From Prolixibacteraceae bacterium (GTDB lineage: Bacteria > Bacteroidota > Bacteroidia > Bacteroidales > Prolixibacteraceae), in the NCBI GenBank assembly GCA_018648265.1, contig JABGRN010000048.1, forward strand, positions 1 to 41,611: 41,611 nucleotides of DNA, read 5' to 3'. Made by a program: the position numbers and the translations under genes. Positions within the stretch are counted from its first letter, which is position 1. Each line of letters begins with the position of its first letter. The notes under the pieces are model-generated. The model saw only the letters and a list, made by a program, of their open reading frames with translations, ran no database searches and had not been told where the DNA came from. Shown here one piece after another: positions 8,955 through 17,775 of this stretch.

Positions 8955-10319
8955 TTATTTAACTACTACCGTTTTAGCATTCATAAATTCTTTTATGCCG
9001 AACGAAGAAAGTTCACGACCGTAGCCACTTTCTTTTATTCCACCAAAAGGTAAACGCGGATCAGATTTTACAAAATCGTTTACAAAACAACATCCTGCTT
9101 CCAATTGAATTTCGGCAATATTTTCACCTTTTTTTATATCGGCTGTAAAAACTGCTGCACCCAAACCAAACCCTGTATCATTAGCCACTTTTATGGCTTC
9201 TTTCTCGTCCTTCACACGAATTACAGCAGCCACCGGACCAAATAACTCTTCATCGTAAGCAGGCATTCCGGGTTGAATATTTTCAAGAATTGTTGGTGGA
9301 TAAAATGCACCTTTCCTATTTGGGATTTCACCTCCAATAACAACTTCGGCCCCTTTATTTACCGAATCTACAACCTGGTTGTGGAGTTCATTTCTTAAAT
9401 CTTCACGAGCAAGCGGGCCCATTGTTGTTTCCGGGTCGCAGGGGTCTCCAAAATGTGCTTCATTCATTTCGTGTGTGAAATGTTCAAGAAACTCAAAATA
9501 CACTTCATCTACTACAATAAATCGCTTTGCTGCGATACAACTTTGCCCGGCATTTAATAAGCGACCGGTAGCACATATTTTTGCAGCTTCTTCTAAATTA
9601 GCATCTTTTAAAATAAGGTAAGGATCGCTGCCCCCTAATTCCAAAACACATTTTTTAAGTACACTTCCAGCTATCGATGCAACACTTTTCCCGGCTGGTG
9701 TACTTCCCGTTAAACTCACAGCTTTTATTGCCGGGTGTTTTATAACGTTTTCAACCTGTCTGCTGCCAATTAATAAGGTACGAAATACGTTTTCAGGAAA
9801 ACCGGCTTCACGAAAAAGATCTTCAATTTCCAATGCACAACCCGGTACATTGCTTGCATGTTTTAAAACCGCAGTATTTCCGGCCATTATTGTTGGTGCT
9901 GCAAAACGAAAAACCTGCCAAAATGGGAAATTCCAGGGCATAACCGCTAAAATAGTTCCAATGGGCTGATACGACACAAACGATTTTTTTGCTTCAGTTT
10001 TAATTAATTCGTTTTCCAAAAAGCTTTCGGCATTTTGTGCATAATAATCACAAACCCAGGCGCATTTTTCTATTTCAGCGATTCCTTCCTTTTTAACTTT
10101 TCCCATTTCAATAGCCATTAAATGGGCTAACTTTTCCTTTTTACTTTTTAAAAGACTGGCCAGGTTTTGCATTATTTGTGACCGGTGCGAAAAAGATGTT
10201 TTCTGCCAACTATGCCAACATTTGTCGGCCGCATTTATTATTTTTTCTACTCCCTTTTCCGAATAGGTTTCAAACGAATTAATTGTTTCCCCTGTTGTTG
10301 GATTGATTGATTTCATCAT
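8955..10319 (-). CDS. NAD(P)-dependent aldehyde dehydrogenase, succinate-semialdehyde dehydrogenase-like
   Basis: This is a 454-residue cytoplasmic aldehyde dehydrogenase. The oxyanion Asn (MPWNFPFW, N130), the cofactor-binding Lys (VLKHAS, K153), TGSTPAGKSVA near 205-214, the general base in LELGG (E227) and the nucleophilic Cys in GQSCIAAKR (C261) are all present, so it should be active. The length and the lack of an N-terminal extension fit the short GabD/Sad group that oxidises succinate semialdehyde to succinate. Other small aldehydes are possible. Start MMKSINPTTG: either of two adjacent ATGs would serve. It is divergent from the Crp/Fnr-type regulator across 310 bases, which makes regulation by that protein possible but unproven. 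Confidence 0.88.
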   Translation of the reverse strand: MMKSINPTTGETINSFETYSEKGVEKIINAADKCWHSWQKTSFSHRSQIMQNLASLLKSKKEKLAHLMAIEMGKVKKEGIAEIEKCAWVCDYYAQNAESFLENELIKTEAKKSFVSYQPIGTILAVMPWNFPFWQVFRFAAPTIMAGNTAVLKHASNVPGCALEIEDLFREAGFPENVFRTLLIGSRQVENVIKHPAIKAVSLTGSTPAGKSVASIAGSVLKKCVLELGGSDPYLILKDANLEEAAKICATGRLLNAGQSCIAAKRFIVVDEVYFEFLEHFTHEMNEAHFGDPCDPETTMGPLAREDLRNELHNQVVDSVNKGAEVVIGGEIPNRKGAFYPPTILENIQPGMPAYDEELFGPVAAVIRVKDEKEAIKVANDTGFGLGAAVFTADIKKGENIAEIQLEAGCCFVNDFVKSDPRLPFGGIKESGYGRELSSFGIKEFMNAKTVVVK

Positions 10320-10629
10320 AATTTCACGGATTTTTTTCAGAAATGAAAGTTACAAAAAACCTGTTAATTTGTTTAATATCTTTGTTACATAAATTCTGGG
10401 AGGGCTGGGGTAAAAAAGTTTATTTTGGGGTTTTTCAATTTTTTATTTGTTTGACCTGAAATATTATAAATCTATAATGGATTTCTTCACATATTTTCAA
10501 TAATTTTATAGCATAATAATATCATATCTAATTATTTAAATAAATAGTTTTTGAAAATTAAACGAAATTGTATCTTTAAATTTTTTAAAGCAAAGTTCAT
10601 TTTAAATTTACACATTTTACTGAATCAAG
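10320..10629. other. Divergent intergenic region between aldehyde dehydrogenase and Crp/Fnr genes
   Basis: This 310-base AT-rich stretch holds no gene that I can see. It contains a probable plus-strand promoter near 10551-10578, and an exact but isolated TAnnTTTG (TATCTTTG, 10377-10384) with no -33 partner. I found no clear palindrome of the Crp/Fnr type. Confidence 0.5.
10551..10578 (+). promoter_or_regulatory. Probable promoter of the Crp/Fnr-type regulator gene
   Basis: TTG at 10551-10553 is followed after 17 bases by TATCTTTA at 10571-10578, one base from the TAnnTTTG -7 consensus of Bacteroidota. It lies about 50 bases upstream of the ATG at 10630. Confidence 0.45.
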
Positions 10630-11331
10630 ATGAGAAGTGCAATTAAAAGGCCAACGGAAGAAGAAACGAATTTAAGTGGGTTTCAACTGTTTAACAAATT
10701 AACAGCCGATGAATTCAATCGGTTACATTACGAAAAAACCTGCTCTTTGTATAATAAGGGTACTGTAATTTACCGAGAAGGAAGTAGGTTAACCGGTTTT
10801 TTTTGTGTCACAAAAGGAATTATTAAGATTTTTAAAACGGGAATTGATGGAAAGGAACAAATTATCCGTTTTGCCAAAAAAGGCGAAATAATTGCATATC
10901 GTTCGTTGTTAAGCCAGGAACTGGCATGTACAACTGCCAAAGTTTTAGACGATGCTGTTTTATGCCACATTCCGTATCAAACGTTGCTTTTCCTGATTCA
11001 AAGCAATTGGCAGTTTTCGCACCACATGCTACAAATTGTTTGTCGCGAACTTCGCGAAGCCAATGATTATATTACCGATATTGCACAAAAAACTGTTCGC
11101 GAAAGATTGGCAGAAGTTTTACTTCTTTTAAAAGAAAATTTTGAACTTGACAATCAAAATACATTACAAATATCTCTAACCCGCGAAGAACTTGCAAATA
11201 TGGTTGGAACTGCTACCGAATCGGTAATTCGTTTACTCTCTGAATTTAAACAAGATAAATTAATTGAGCTGCAGGGTAGAAAAATTAAATTCATCGATAT
11301 TCCAAACTTACGGCGTGTTGCAAATATTTAA
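10630..11331 (+). CDS. Crp/Fnr family transcriptional regulator
   Basis: This 233-residue protein has an N-terminal cyclic-nucleotide-binding-type beta-barrel (about 22-135), with GTVIYREGSRLTGFFCVTKGIIKIF as the core. A long dimerisation helix and a C-terminal winged helix follow; the recognition part is LTREELANMVGTATESVIRLLSEF (about 186-209). The barrel lacks the phosphate-binding RGE/A signature of true cAMP receptors. There is also no N-terminal Cys cluster for an Fnr-type iron-sulfur centre, so the effector is unknown. The ATG at 10630 is the first in frame near a good promoter. It is transcribed away from the aldehyde dehydrogenase gene and convergent with the envC-like operon. Confidence 0.9.
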   Translation: MRSAIKRPTEEETNLSGFQLFNKLTADEFNRLHYEKTCSLYNKGTVIYREGSRLTGFFCVTKGIIKIFKTGIDGKEQIIRFAKKGEIIAYRSLLSQELACTTAKVLDDAVLCHIPYQTLLFLIQSNWQFSHHMLQIVCRELREANDYITDIAQKTVRERLAEVLLLLKENFELDNQNTLQISLTREELANMVGTATESVIRLLSEFKQDKLIELQGRKIKFIDIPNLRRVANI

Positions 11332-11342
11332 ACCATAATTGA

Positions 11343-12533
11343 TTATTTAACAATCCATTGCTCGGGATCAAGTTTTTGATTTTCCCGCCAGATTTGAAAT
11401 TTCAAAATTGATTTATTGCCATCTTCATGGTCGGTAAAAATTGTACCGATATTTTGTTTTGTTTTTATAATGTCCCCCTTTTTTACATTTACTTCACGCA
11501 GGTTTGAATAGACACTTAAAAATTTACCATGCCGGATAATTACAGCTGTGTTTCCACCAGTAATTCCAAAAACACGGCTTACTTCGCCATTAAAAACGGC
11601 CCGTATTTTTGCCCCAATTTCTGTTGCAATATTAATCCCGTTGTTCCTGATTTGTACATTTGTCAACACCGGGTGCTGATGAATCCCAAAATGTTCGGTA
11701 ATAATTCCACGCTCAGTTGGCCAGGGTAACCTTTGTTTGTTTTGTTCGAAATTATCGCCAACTAACTTTTGCTCAGGTGTTAAAGCAAATCCTAAACTTC
11801 CATCTGATAAATTTTTTCTTGCCTCTTCCTCAATAAACCGTTGTATTTCACTTTCTAATTGTCGTTCTATCTGGTGTTGTAGTTTTAATTTTTGGCTCAA
11901 TTCTTTTTGTTGTGATTGTAATTTCTGAATAACGGAACTTTGTTGATTTTTTTCTTTCCCTAACTGAGTTGTTTCGTGTTGTGTTTGCCCAATTAATTTT
12001 TCTTTAATCTGTTTTTGTTGTTCCAGTTTTGCTGATTTTTTTGATAAAATTGTTTGAATAATTTCAATGGTTTCAGCCTGTTTTTTGCGATAAGACGTAT
12101 ATCTTTTCAAATATAAAAACCTTCGGTGGGCCTGGTTAAAATTTTCGGCCGAAAGCAAAAACAATATTTCGTCGTTTGCATTTTTATTTCTGTATGCCGA
12201 ACGGATTAAAATTGCATATTCATTTTTAATTCTTACAATGTCCTCACTAAGCATTTCAACAACAAAATTATTGTTTTCAATAAATTCCTGAAATAATTTT
12301 GTTTCCTCGTTTATACTTGAAATAAGAACATTGCGCTGGTTTATTTTAGTGCTTAATAATCGAAGCCTGGTTAGTGATTCTTTTTCGTTTTTTTGAACTT
12401 GGTTTAGCAGGTTGGTAGTGTATTTAATTTCTTTTACGGCATTTTGTTTTTTTTCTTGTAAATCGGTTATCGACTGAGCGAAACCGACTTTTTGAAAAAT
12501 TAAAAATAAAGATATCAGGACCAATGCTTTCAT
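11343..12533 (-). CDS. EnvC-like murein hydrolase activator with degenerate LytM domain
   Basis: The 396-residue product has a signal peptide (MKALVLISLFLIFQKVGFAQ), a long coiled coil (about 20-250) and a C-terminal LytM/M23 domain. That is the architecture of EnvC, which activates cell-wall amidases at division sites. The metal ligands of an active M23 peptidase are lost: the HxGxD site reads NNGIN, the YSHL His is Asn (YSNL), and HLHF reads ILKF. A non-catalytic activator role is therefore likely. I chose the start at 12533, because the upstream in-frame extension to 12575 would place 14 polar residues before the signal peptide. It is the last gene of the dut-TPR-DUF4292 cluster, with its start 42 bases after the DUF4292 stop. 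Confidence 0.85.
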   Translation of the reverse strand: MKALVLISLFLIFQKVGFAQSITDLQEKKQNAVKEIKYTTNLLNQVQKNEKESLTRLRLLSTKINQRNVLISSINEETKLFQEFIENNNFVVEMLSEDIVRIKNEYAILIRSAYRNKNANDEILFLLSAENFNQAHRRFLYLKRYTSYRKKQAETIEIIQTILSKKSAKLEQQKQIKEKLIGQTQHETTQLGKEKNQQSSVIQKLQSQQKELSQKLKLQHQIERQLESEIQRFIEEEARKNLSDGSLGFALTPEQKLVGDNFEQNKQRLPWPTERGIITEHFGIHQHPVLTNVQIRNNGINIATEIGAKIRAVFNGEVSRVFGITGGNTAVIIRHGKFLSVYSNLREVNVKKGDIIKTKQNIGTIFTDHEDGNKSILKFQIWRENQKLDPEQWIVK

Positions 12534-12575
12534 TCTGAAATTTATTTGCCTTTGCGAATGTAACAGAATCAACAC

Positions 12576-13466
12576 TTAATTTACCCTGATTTGTTCATAT
12601 TTTTGAGGAATATTAATACTAAAAGAGTTGATTTTTTCGGTAGAAAAACCACTCATCCTGATTTTCAGGTTTACTTTATTTAATGTTGATAGAAAACTCA
12701 TATTGATAGATCCGGGATAATCTTTATTTTTTATTTGAACAAAATCGTCGAAATCCATCTCCATTGTCCGATTATTCGATTTATCGTCGATTATTAATTT
12801 AATAAGGGCAAAACTTGCTGGGCTAAAATACATTTTTTGCAAAATAAGTGCTTCGTCATCCAAACGTTTTAGCCTTCGTTCAATTTTTCCCTCTTTATCT
12901 TTTTCCTCCATTTTAAATATTTTACGCTCTTTTTCCGATTGTAAAACATACACACCTGATTCAATATTAGTGTTAAAAGTTTTAAAATCCTTATTCTTCG
13001 GATCGTTTCTGTACGAAAACGCATTGTTTGATATTATAGATTGGATAGTAGCAAAATCCAGGTCGATATTTAAAAAATCGCTTAAATAAGAATAGTCATC
13101 GATAAAATAGTTCCGCTCCAGGTAATTTACATATTTTACACTGTCGGGGGTCAATAAAACCCTTCCAACAGGAATATTCAATTTACTTATTGAAACCAAA
13201 ATTTTTTCATCCTTCAAAGCTTTTAAATTTACTTTAAAATTAGCGCTTGTTTCGTTTGATGAAAACTGGCAATTAATACGTTTTATGGTAAAATAATTAT
13301 AATCGAATGCATTTTGTTCTACCTTTTTTAAGAGTTTGCCACTACTAATTGGCTTGGCATCTACAGTTGCAATTTCACGGGTTGTGCGGCACGAAGAAAA
13401 TAACAGGGCAATTGACAAAGCTATAATTATGGTAAACCTTAATCCGATCCGATTTTTTGCCATCAT
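12576..13466 (-). CDS. DUF4292 lipoprotein
   Basis: This is a 296-residue lipoprotein with lipobox LFSSC. The sequence fits the DUF4292 family of Bacteroidota: exported, beta-rich and about 260-300 residues long. Its overall form suggests a relationship to the LolA/LolB-type fold, but I cannot verify that here. Segments such as FKVNLKALKDEKILVSISKLNIPVGRVLLTPDSVKYVNYLERNYF alternate like the strands of an open barrel and are typical of this family. The start is one of two adjacent ATGs (13466 or 13463), right after the TPR gene stop. Its conserved place between a TPR lipoprotein and an EnvC-like factor suggests a job in outer-membrane or wall assembly; no biochemical function is known to me. 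Confidence 0.8.
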   Translation of the reverse strand: MMAKNRIGLRFTIIIALSIALLFSSCRTTREIATVDAKPISSGKLLKKVEQNAFDYNYFTIKRINCQFSSNETSANFKVNLKALKDEKILVSISKLNIPVGRVLLTPDSVKYVNYLERNYFIDDYSYLSDFLNIDLDFATIQSIISNNAFSYRNDPKNKDFKTFNTNIESGVYVLQSEKERKIFKMEEKDKEGKIERRLKRLDDEALILQKMYFSPASFALIKLIIDDKSNNRTMEMDFDDFVQIKNKDYPGSINMSFLSTLNKVNLKIRMSGFSTEKINSFSINIPQKYEQIRVN

Positions 13467-15230
13467 TTAATCTTCAAAGTATTTTTGTTCTTTTATTTTA
13501 CGTTTTAGCACCTCTGAAGAACCGCCATTGTTTTTAGCTTTTTCCCAAAACTGTGCTGCTTCTTCTAATTTTTCGAGCATAAACAAAATATCGCCGTAAT
13601 GTTCCAACAATGTCGGATTATTTTCCCCTCCGTTATTTATTGCCGATTCCATATAAAATTTGGCCAGTGTGTAATCCCCTTTTTTAAATAATACCCAGGC
13701 ATGTGTATCGAGATAGGTTGAATTGTCAGGAAATCGTTCAACCACTTTCCCGCTCATTCGTTCTGCTTTATCTAAATTTTGTCCGCTCAACGATAAATAA
13801 TATGCGTAATTATTTAAAGCAATGTGGTTTTCGGGATCCAGTTCAATGGTTTTATCAAAAAGTTTAAAAGCTTCCTCAAACCGATTTAATTTATAAACAG
13901 CCTCTCCTTTTAACATTAAAAACTGTCCTTCCAATTGTGGATTGTCAATTACGTAAACAGATCCCTCATCGGAAATTGAAATAGTTTCTTTATATTTTTC
14001 AAGCTGAATACAAGCCACTGCATTTAAAAAATAAACCTGTGCCTGATTAGGAAAAAGTTCTACAGTTTGAAGGCTATGTTTGTACAATCCGTCCCAATCT
14101 TGCAAATCGTTATCGATAAACAAAACCCGTTCCCAAAGAGTGTAATCGTTTGGTTCGATTTCGAGAGCCTTTAATAACGCTGTCCTTGCTTCTGCCAGTT
14201 TATTCTTTTTTAATAAATTTTCAGCATAAACTGTGTACACCAAATATTCATCAGGATGTTTTTCTAAAAGAAGTTGAATCAACTGCTCTTCTTTTTCGTC
14301 GGTTAGCTTCGATTTGTCCCTGTTCGCCGTAAGCATCATGTACAATTGCAATTTTGTTTGAATATCAACGGCTTCGCTTAAAAATCCTTTTTTTGTTTCT
14401 TCAAAAGATTTTAGTTCATCTCCTTGTTCAAGAAAATAATTCGACAGCGAAAAATGTACAAAACCATTTTCCGGATCCATCGATAAAATTTTATTGTAAT
14501 TTTTAAGAGCGTTTTCACTATCGCCCTGGCTTTGGTATAAATCGGCAAGTAATCCGTAATATTTTGCTTCTTCAGGACTAAATTCTATTAACTTAAATAT
14601 TTCTTTAAACGCCTCATCCTCTTTACCTTCCAAAACATACAACTGTTGTTTAGCCACCGAAATTTGTTCGTTTACCCCGGTTTTTTGTTCCATTATATTA
14701 TAAGCCCTGATGGCTTCGTCGAATTTTTGGGCATTCGATAACAGCATTGCTTTTGTATAATGATATTCAAGATTATCAGGTTCGTTTTGCAGAAGTTGAG
14801 AATAAATTTCAGCAGCTTCCGAAAATTTGCTGATTTGCTGATATATTTGAGCCAACAACAATTTGTACCATTTATTTTCAGGATTAATACTAATAGCTTT
14901 TTCAAGTAACAAAGAAGAGCTTGTAAAATCGTTGTTTGCAGCATGGATGTTTGCCAGTTCAAACATAGCTGCTGATGAATTGGGATCGATTTCCAAACAA
15001 CTTGATAACAACTGAATGGCTTTTTGTGCATTACCAAACATTTTTTGTTTTAGCGCCTCCACAAACAAAAATTCAAATTCTTTTTGTTTTTGCTCTTCCA
15101 ATTCAGATTCTGCCTGGATTGCTTCTGTTTCAATAATGGCTTTTTGTTTAGTAATTTTTTTTCCTCCCGAACAGGAGACAATAAAACCCAATAAAACAAT
15201 AAAAGCTACCCAATATATTTTTTTATTCAT
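13467..15230 (-). CDS. TPR-repeat lipoprotein
   Basis: This is a 587-residue lipoprotein (MNKKIYWVAFIVLLGFIVSC, lipobox VSC) made almost wholly of tetratricopeptide repeats. Units such as SAAMFELANIHAANNDFTSSSLLLEKAISINPEN, GFVHFSLSNYFLEQGD and HIALNNYAYYLSLSGQNLDKAERMS show the usual A/G-Y-A/P spacing over about 34 residues. TPR arrays act as protein-binding scaffolds, and the lipid anchor places this one at the periplasmic side of the envelope. I set the start at ATG 15230. The open frame up to 15293 would overlap dut by 59 bases and hide the signal peptide. It starts 4 bases after the dut stop and abuts the DUF4292 gene, so it is the second gene of one operon. Confidence 0.88.
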   Translation of the reverse strand: MNKKIYWVAFIVLLGFIVSCSGGKKITKQKAIIETEAIQAESELEEQKQKEFEFLFVEALKQKMFGNAQKAIQLLSSCLEIDPNSSAAMFELANIHAANNDFTSSSLLLEKAISINPENKWYKLLLAQIYQQISKFSEAAEIYSQLLQNEPDNLEYHYTKAMLLSNAQKFDEAIRAYNIMEQKTGVNEQISVAKQQLYVLEGKEDEAFKEIFKLIEFSPEEAKYYGLLADLYQSQGDSENALKNYNKILSMDPENGFVHFSLSNYFLEQGDELKSFEETKKGFLSEAVDIQTKLQLYMMLTANRDKSKLTDEKEEQLIQLLLEKHPDEYLVYTVYAENLLKKNKLAEARTALLKALEIEPNDYTLWERVLFIDNDLQDWDGLYKHSLQTVELFPNQAQVYFLNAVACIQLEKYKETISISDEGSVYVIDNPQLEGQFLMLKGEAVYKLNRFEEAFKLFDKTIELDPENHIALNNYAYYLSLSGQNLDKAERMSGKVVERFPDNSTYLDTHAWVLFKKGDYTLAKFYMESAINNGGENNPTLLEHYGDILFMLEKLEEAAQFWEKAKNNGGSSEVLKRKIKEQKYFED

Positions 15231-15234
15231 TTTT

Positions 15235-15669
15235 TTACTTTTTTCCAGTGTGCCCAAATCCGCCAGTCCCCCGGTTGGTTTCTTCGAGTTCATTTACTAA
15301 ACTCCATTTTACGGTTTCATGTGAAGCAATTACCATTTGACAAATACGTTCTCCGTTTTCTATAACAAATTCTTCGTGCGAAAGGTTAATTAAAATAATA
15401 CAAATTTCTCCCCGATAGTCTGCATCAATTGTGCCGGGAGTGTTTAAAACAGTAATTCCTTTTTTCAGCGCGAGTCCACTTCTTGGCCTAATTTGTGCTT
15501 CAAATCCTTTTGGCAATTCAATAAACAAACCCGTAGGCACAAGTTTTCTTTCCAATGGTTTTAAAATTACAGGGACCTTAAGATCCGCCCGCAAATCCAT
15601 CCCTGCCGACATTTCGGTGCTATAATCCGGCAATTGATTATTCGACTTATTTACTACTTTAACCTGCAT
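15235..15669 (-). CDS. dut: Deoxyuridine 5'-triphosphate nucleotidohydrolase (dUTPase)
   Basis: This 144-residue trimeric dUTPase hydrolyses dUTP to dUMP and diphosphate, keeping uracil out of DNA and supplying dUMP for thymidylate synthesis. The conserved motifs are intact: AGMDLRA (22-28), RPRSGLA (61-67), [10 protein letters not shown] (79-88) with the catalytic Asp and the uracil-binding turn, and the C-terminal arm [10 protein letters not shown] (133-142) that closes over the phosphates. Length and motif spacing are normal. It is the first gene of the operon with the TPR lipoprotein, DUF4292 and EnvC-like genes, a combination I believe recurs in Bacteroidota. Confidence 0.97.
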   Translation of the reverse strand: MQVKVVNKSNNQLPDYSTEMSAGMDLRADLKVPVILKPLERKLVPTGLFIELPKGFEAQIRPRSGLALKKGITVLNTPGTIDADYRGEICIILINLSHEEFVIENGERICQMVIASHETVKWSLVNELEETNRGTGGFGHTGKK

Positions 15670-15695
15670 TCAGCTGCATTTTTAAAAAAGAATCG

Positions 15696-15703
15696 CAAAT
15701 ATA
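15696..15703 (-). promoter_or_regulatory. Likely -7 promoter element of the dut operon
   Basis: Read on the minus strand, the bases form TATATTTG, an exact TAnnTTTG match, 27 bases before the dut ATG at 15669. No good TTTG -33 box is seen at the usual distance, so the call rests on the -7 element alone. Confidence 0.4.
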
Positions 15704-15781
15704 TGGAAATTAAAAGAGACTGTTATCTGAATTAACAATAATTATTAAATTACATTTATAATTCAAGTAGTTGGAAAACAA

Positions 15782-16909
15782 TTAAATAATCATCAGGTTT
15801 GCCATTATTTCATCTGAAATAAAAAGGCCGTCAGGCGAGAGGGTAAAAATCCTATTTTGCCGAATAACAAATTCTGATTTTTCATACTTTTCAATATTTT
15901 TAATAAAATGAGTAACCTTTTCCGTTCCAAATTCTTTTTCAATAAAATTTATTGAAACGCCCCATTTTGTACGAATCCGGGTTAAAATGTATTCGTTGTA
16001 TTTTTCATTTTCAGTTAATATTTCTTCTTCAAAATAAGTAGAATTGTTTTCTATTGCGTTTAGATAACCTTCCAGATTAGCAACATTCCATTGCCGTGAA
16101 ACACCATTAAACGAATGTGCCGAGGGTCCCAATCCTAAATATTTATTACCTTGCCAATACGACATATTATGCTTTGAATACATTTTATTTTTAGCAAAAT
16201 TAGATATTTCATATTGTTCGAAACCAAGATCTGAGGCAATTTCAATTAACAACTTAAACTGCTTTATACTTTCTTTTTCTACCAGCTCTTTTAAAGTCCC
16301 TTTTTTTAACCGATCGTAAAACGTTGTACCCCGGTGATACGTTAAATGATAAGCGGAAAGATGTTGTACCGGTAAGTTAAAAACCTGATTTAAATTAGAT
16401 TGCCACTGTCTGGCTGTTAAATTTGGCAAACCATAAATCAAATCGACACTTATATTTTCGAATCCTGCCTTAACAGCATTTTCAACCGAAACAATTGCCT
16501 GGTTTACATTGTGCCGGCGGTTCATAATTTTTAAATGTTCATTCTGAAACGATTGTATCCCAATACTTAAGCGGTTAATTCCAGCATAGTATAAATTTTT
16601 CAAATATGAATAATTAAGATCATCCGGATTAGCTTCAAAAGTAATTTCTGCATCTGGCAAAACAGAAAATTCTTTATGCAAAAATGCCATTATTTGAAGT
16701 AATTCATATTTATTTAAAACAGAGGGGGTACCTCCGCCAAAATAAATAGTATCGATAGGTTCGTTGAATAAATAATTTTTACGTTGAACTGCTTCTACTT
16801 TTAAAATTGAAAAAAAATTTCCTGTTAAGCTTGTATCGAGGGTTTTATAAAAATCGCAATAAAAACACTTTTGCCGGCAAAAAGGAATGTGAATATATAT
16901 ACCTGCCAT
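15782..16909 (-). CDS. hemW: Radical SAM heme chaperone HemW
   Basis: This 375-residue radical SAM protein is of the HemW type, formerly annotated as oxygen-independent coproporphyrinogen oxidase. The 4Fe-4S/SAM motif is CRQKCFYC (C11, C15, C18). YFGGGTPS, the SIGIQSFQNEHLKIMNRRHN segment and HNMSYWQGNKYLGLGPSAHSF follow in the normal order. HemW lacks the extra N-terminal part of HemN and delivers heme to target proteins instead of oxidising coproporphyrinogen; the length and start (MAGIYIHIPFC) fit HemW. The start lies 43 bases from the divergent VanZ gene, so the two share a short promoter region. Distinguishing HemW from HemN here rests on length and the N-terminus. Confidence 0.93.
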   Translation of the reverse strand: MAGIYIHIPFCRQKCFYCDFYKTLDTSLTGNFFSILKVEAVQRKNYLFNEPIDTIYFGGGTPSVLNKYELLQIMAFLHKEFSVLPDAEITFEANPDDLNYSYLKNLYYAGINRLSIGIQSFQNEHLKIMNRRHNVNQAIVSVENAVKAGFENISVDLIYGLPNLTARQWQSNLNQVFNLPVQHLSAYHLTYHRGTTFYDRLKKGTLKELVEKESIKQFKLLIEIASDLGFEQYEISNFAKNKMYSKHNMSYWQGNKYLGLGPSAHSFNGVSRQWNVANLEGYLNAIENNSTYFEEEILTENEKYNEYILTRIRTKWGVSINFIEKEFGTEKVTHFIKNIEKYEKSEFVIRQNRIFTLSPDGLFISDEIMANLMII

Positions 16910-16952
16910 ACTTTTTGTTACTTTGCCGTTTCAAATTGAAAACTTCCTGCAA

Positions 16953-17330
16953 ATGAAATTTATTATTTTCTGGAAACCTATAATCTGGCTTGCTTTAATT
17001 TGTTATAGTTTGTTTTTACCAGCAAACAACCTTCCGGTAAAACCATTTATTAATATCCCACATTTCGATAAAATGGTGCATTTTGCGCTTTTTTTTGGCC
17101 TTTGCCTACTCCTGTTCAGGCCATTTAAAATTTTAAAGTTAAAATACTTTTTCCTGGCTCCTGCAATTGCAATAATTTTAGCTGCTTTGCTGGAATCATT
17201 TCAACATTTTATTTCATCAACCCGCAGTAGTGATTTTTTCGATTTCCTCGCAAACTTAGCCGGAATATCCTTTTCGTTATTGTTTTTTTACTTTTTTGTA
17301 AGCGAAAGAAAATGGGAAAAACTTTTCTAA
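16953..17330 (+). CDS. VanZ family membrane protein
   Basis: This is a small integral membrane protein of 125 residues with four predicted transmembrane segments. It carries the VanZ-like pattern: FDKMVHFALFFGLCLLLF near the second helix, and LLESFQHFISSTRSSDFFDFLANLAGI, the conserved ExxQ...R..DxxDxxxNxxG signature, near the third and fourth. VanZ proteins are linked to teicoplanin resistance in enterococci, but the many distant relatives in Bacteroidota have no proven role. The frame is open from a TTG at 16923, but ATG 16953 starts exactly before the first helix and leaves room for a promoter. The 3' end overlaps the convergent Rrf2 gene by 4 bases. Confidence 0.82.
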   Translation: MKFIIFWKPIIWLALICYSLFLPANNLPVKPFINIPHFDKMVHFALFFGLCLLLFRPFKILKLKYFFLAPAIAIILAALLESFQHFISSTRSSDFFDFLANLAGISFSLLFFYFFVSERKWEKLF

Positions 17331-17770
17331 AGTTTCATTAAATCTTCAAATTTATCAATATCCTGGCTTATAATTTCCAGGGTTGTTTCCTGATAAAATT
17401 TACCTATTTCTCCCCGCAATTTCTCATACTGGGCATGTACCGGGCAAAGTGGCCTTGACGGATCGTGGGTACGACAAGGCTCCAAACTAATTAAACAATT
17501 AGTAAAAAATTCTTCGCCATCAACTTTTATAACGATGTCGTACAGCGTTATATCTTTTGCTTTTTTTGCCAAGGCAAAACCCCCATTTGGGCCCTTTGTA
17601 GAAACCAATAATTTTTGTTTAACCAGGTTTTGTAGAATCTTGCCTAAAAATGGTGAAGAAAGCCCGAGGTCTTCCGAAATTTTTTTAATACCAATCCTTT
17701 GATCTTCTACCGAAAACTTCCCAAGATAAATAAGTGCCCTTAAAGCATATTTACAAGTATTAGATAACAT
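17327..17770 (-). CDS. Rrf2 family transcriptional regulator with three-cysteine motif
   Basis: This is a 147-residue Rrf2-type winged-helix repressor. The DNA-binding part covers TCKYALRALIYLG, then IKKISEDLGLSSPFLGKILQNLVKQKLLVSTKGPNGGFALA. Cys92, Cys99 and Cys109 form a cluster like those that bind an iron-sulfur centre in IscR, NsrR and RsrR, although the spacing (6 then 9 residues between) is not that of IscR. An Fe-S-based redox, oxygen or NO sensor is therefore plausible. The gene follows lutB by 5 bases on the same strand, so it is the last gene of that transcript. Its target could be the lut-type gene or Fe-S metabolism. The family call is firm; the effector is inferred. Confidence 0.9.
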   Translation of the reverse strand: MLSNTCKYALRALIYLGKFSVEDQRIGIKKISEDLGLSSPFLGKILQNLVKQKLLVSTKGPNGGFALAKKAKDITLYDIVIKVDGEEFFTNCLISLEPCRTHDPSRPLCPVHAQYEKLRGEIGKFYQETTLEIISQDIDKFEDLMKL

Positions 17771-17775
17771 GAGTT

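Noticed and set aside
10377-10384. Exact TATCTTTG on the plus strand upstream of the Crp/Fnr gene
   Set aside because: It lies about 245 bases from the gene and lacks a -33 partner; the element at 10551-10578 is better placed.
15313-15328. GGTTTCATGTGAAGCA, resembling parS
   Set aside because: Three mismatches, including one in the CACGTG core, and inside dut coding sequence.
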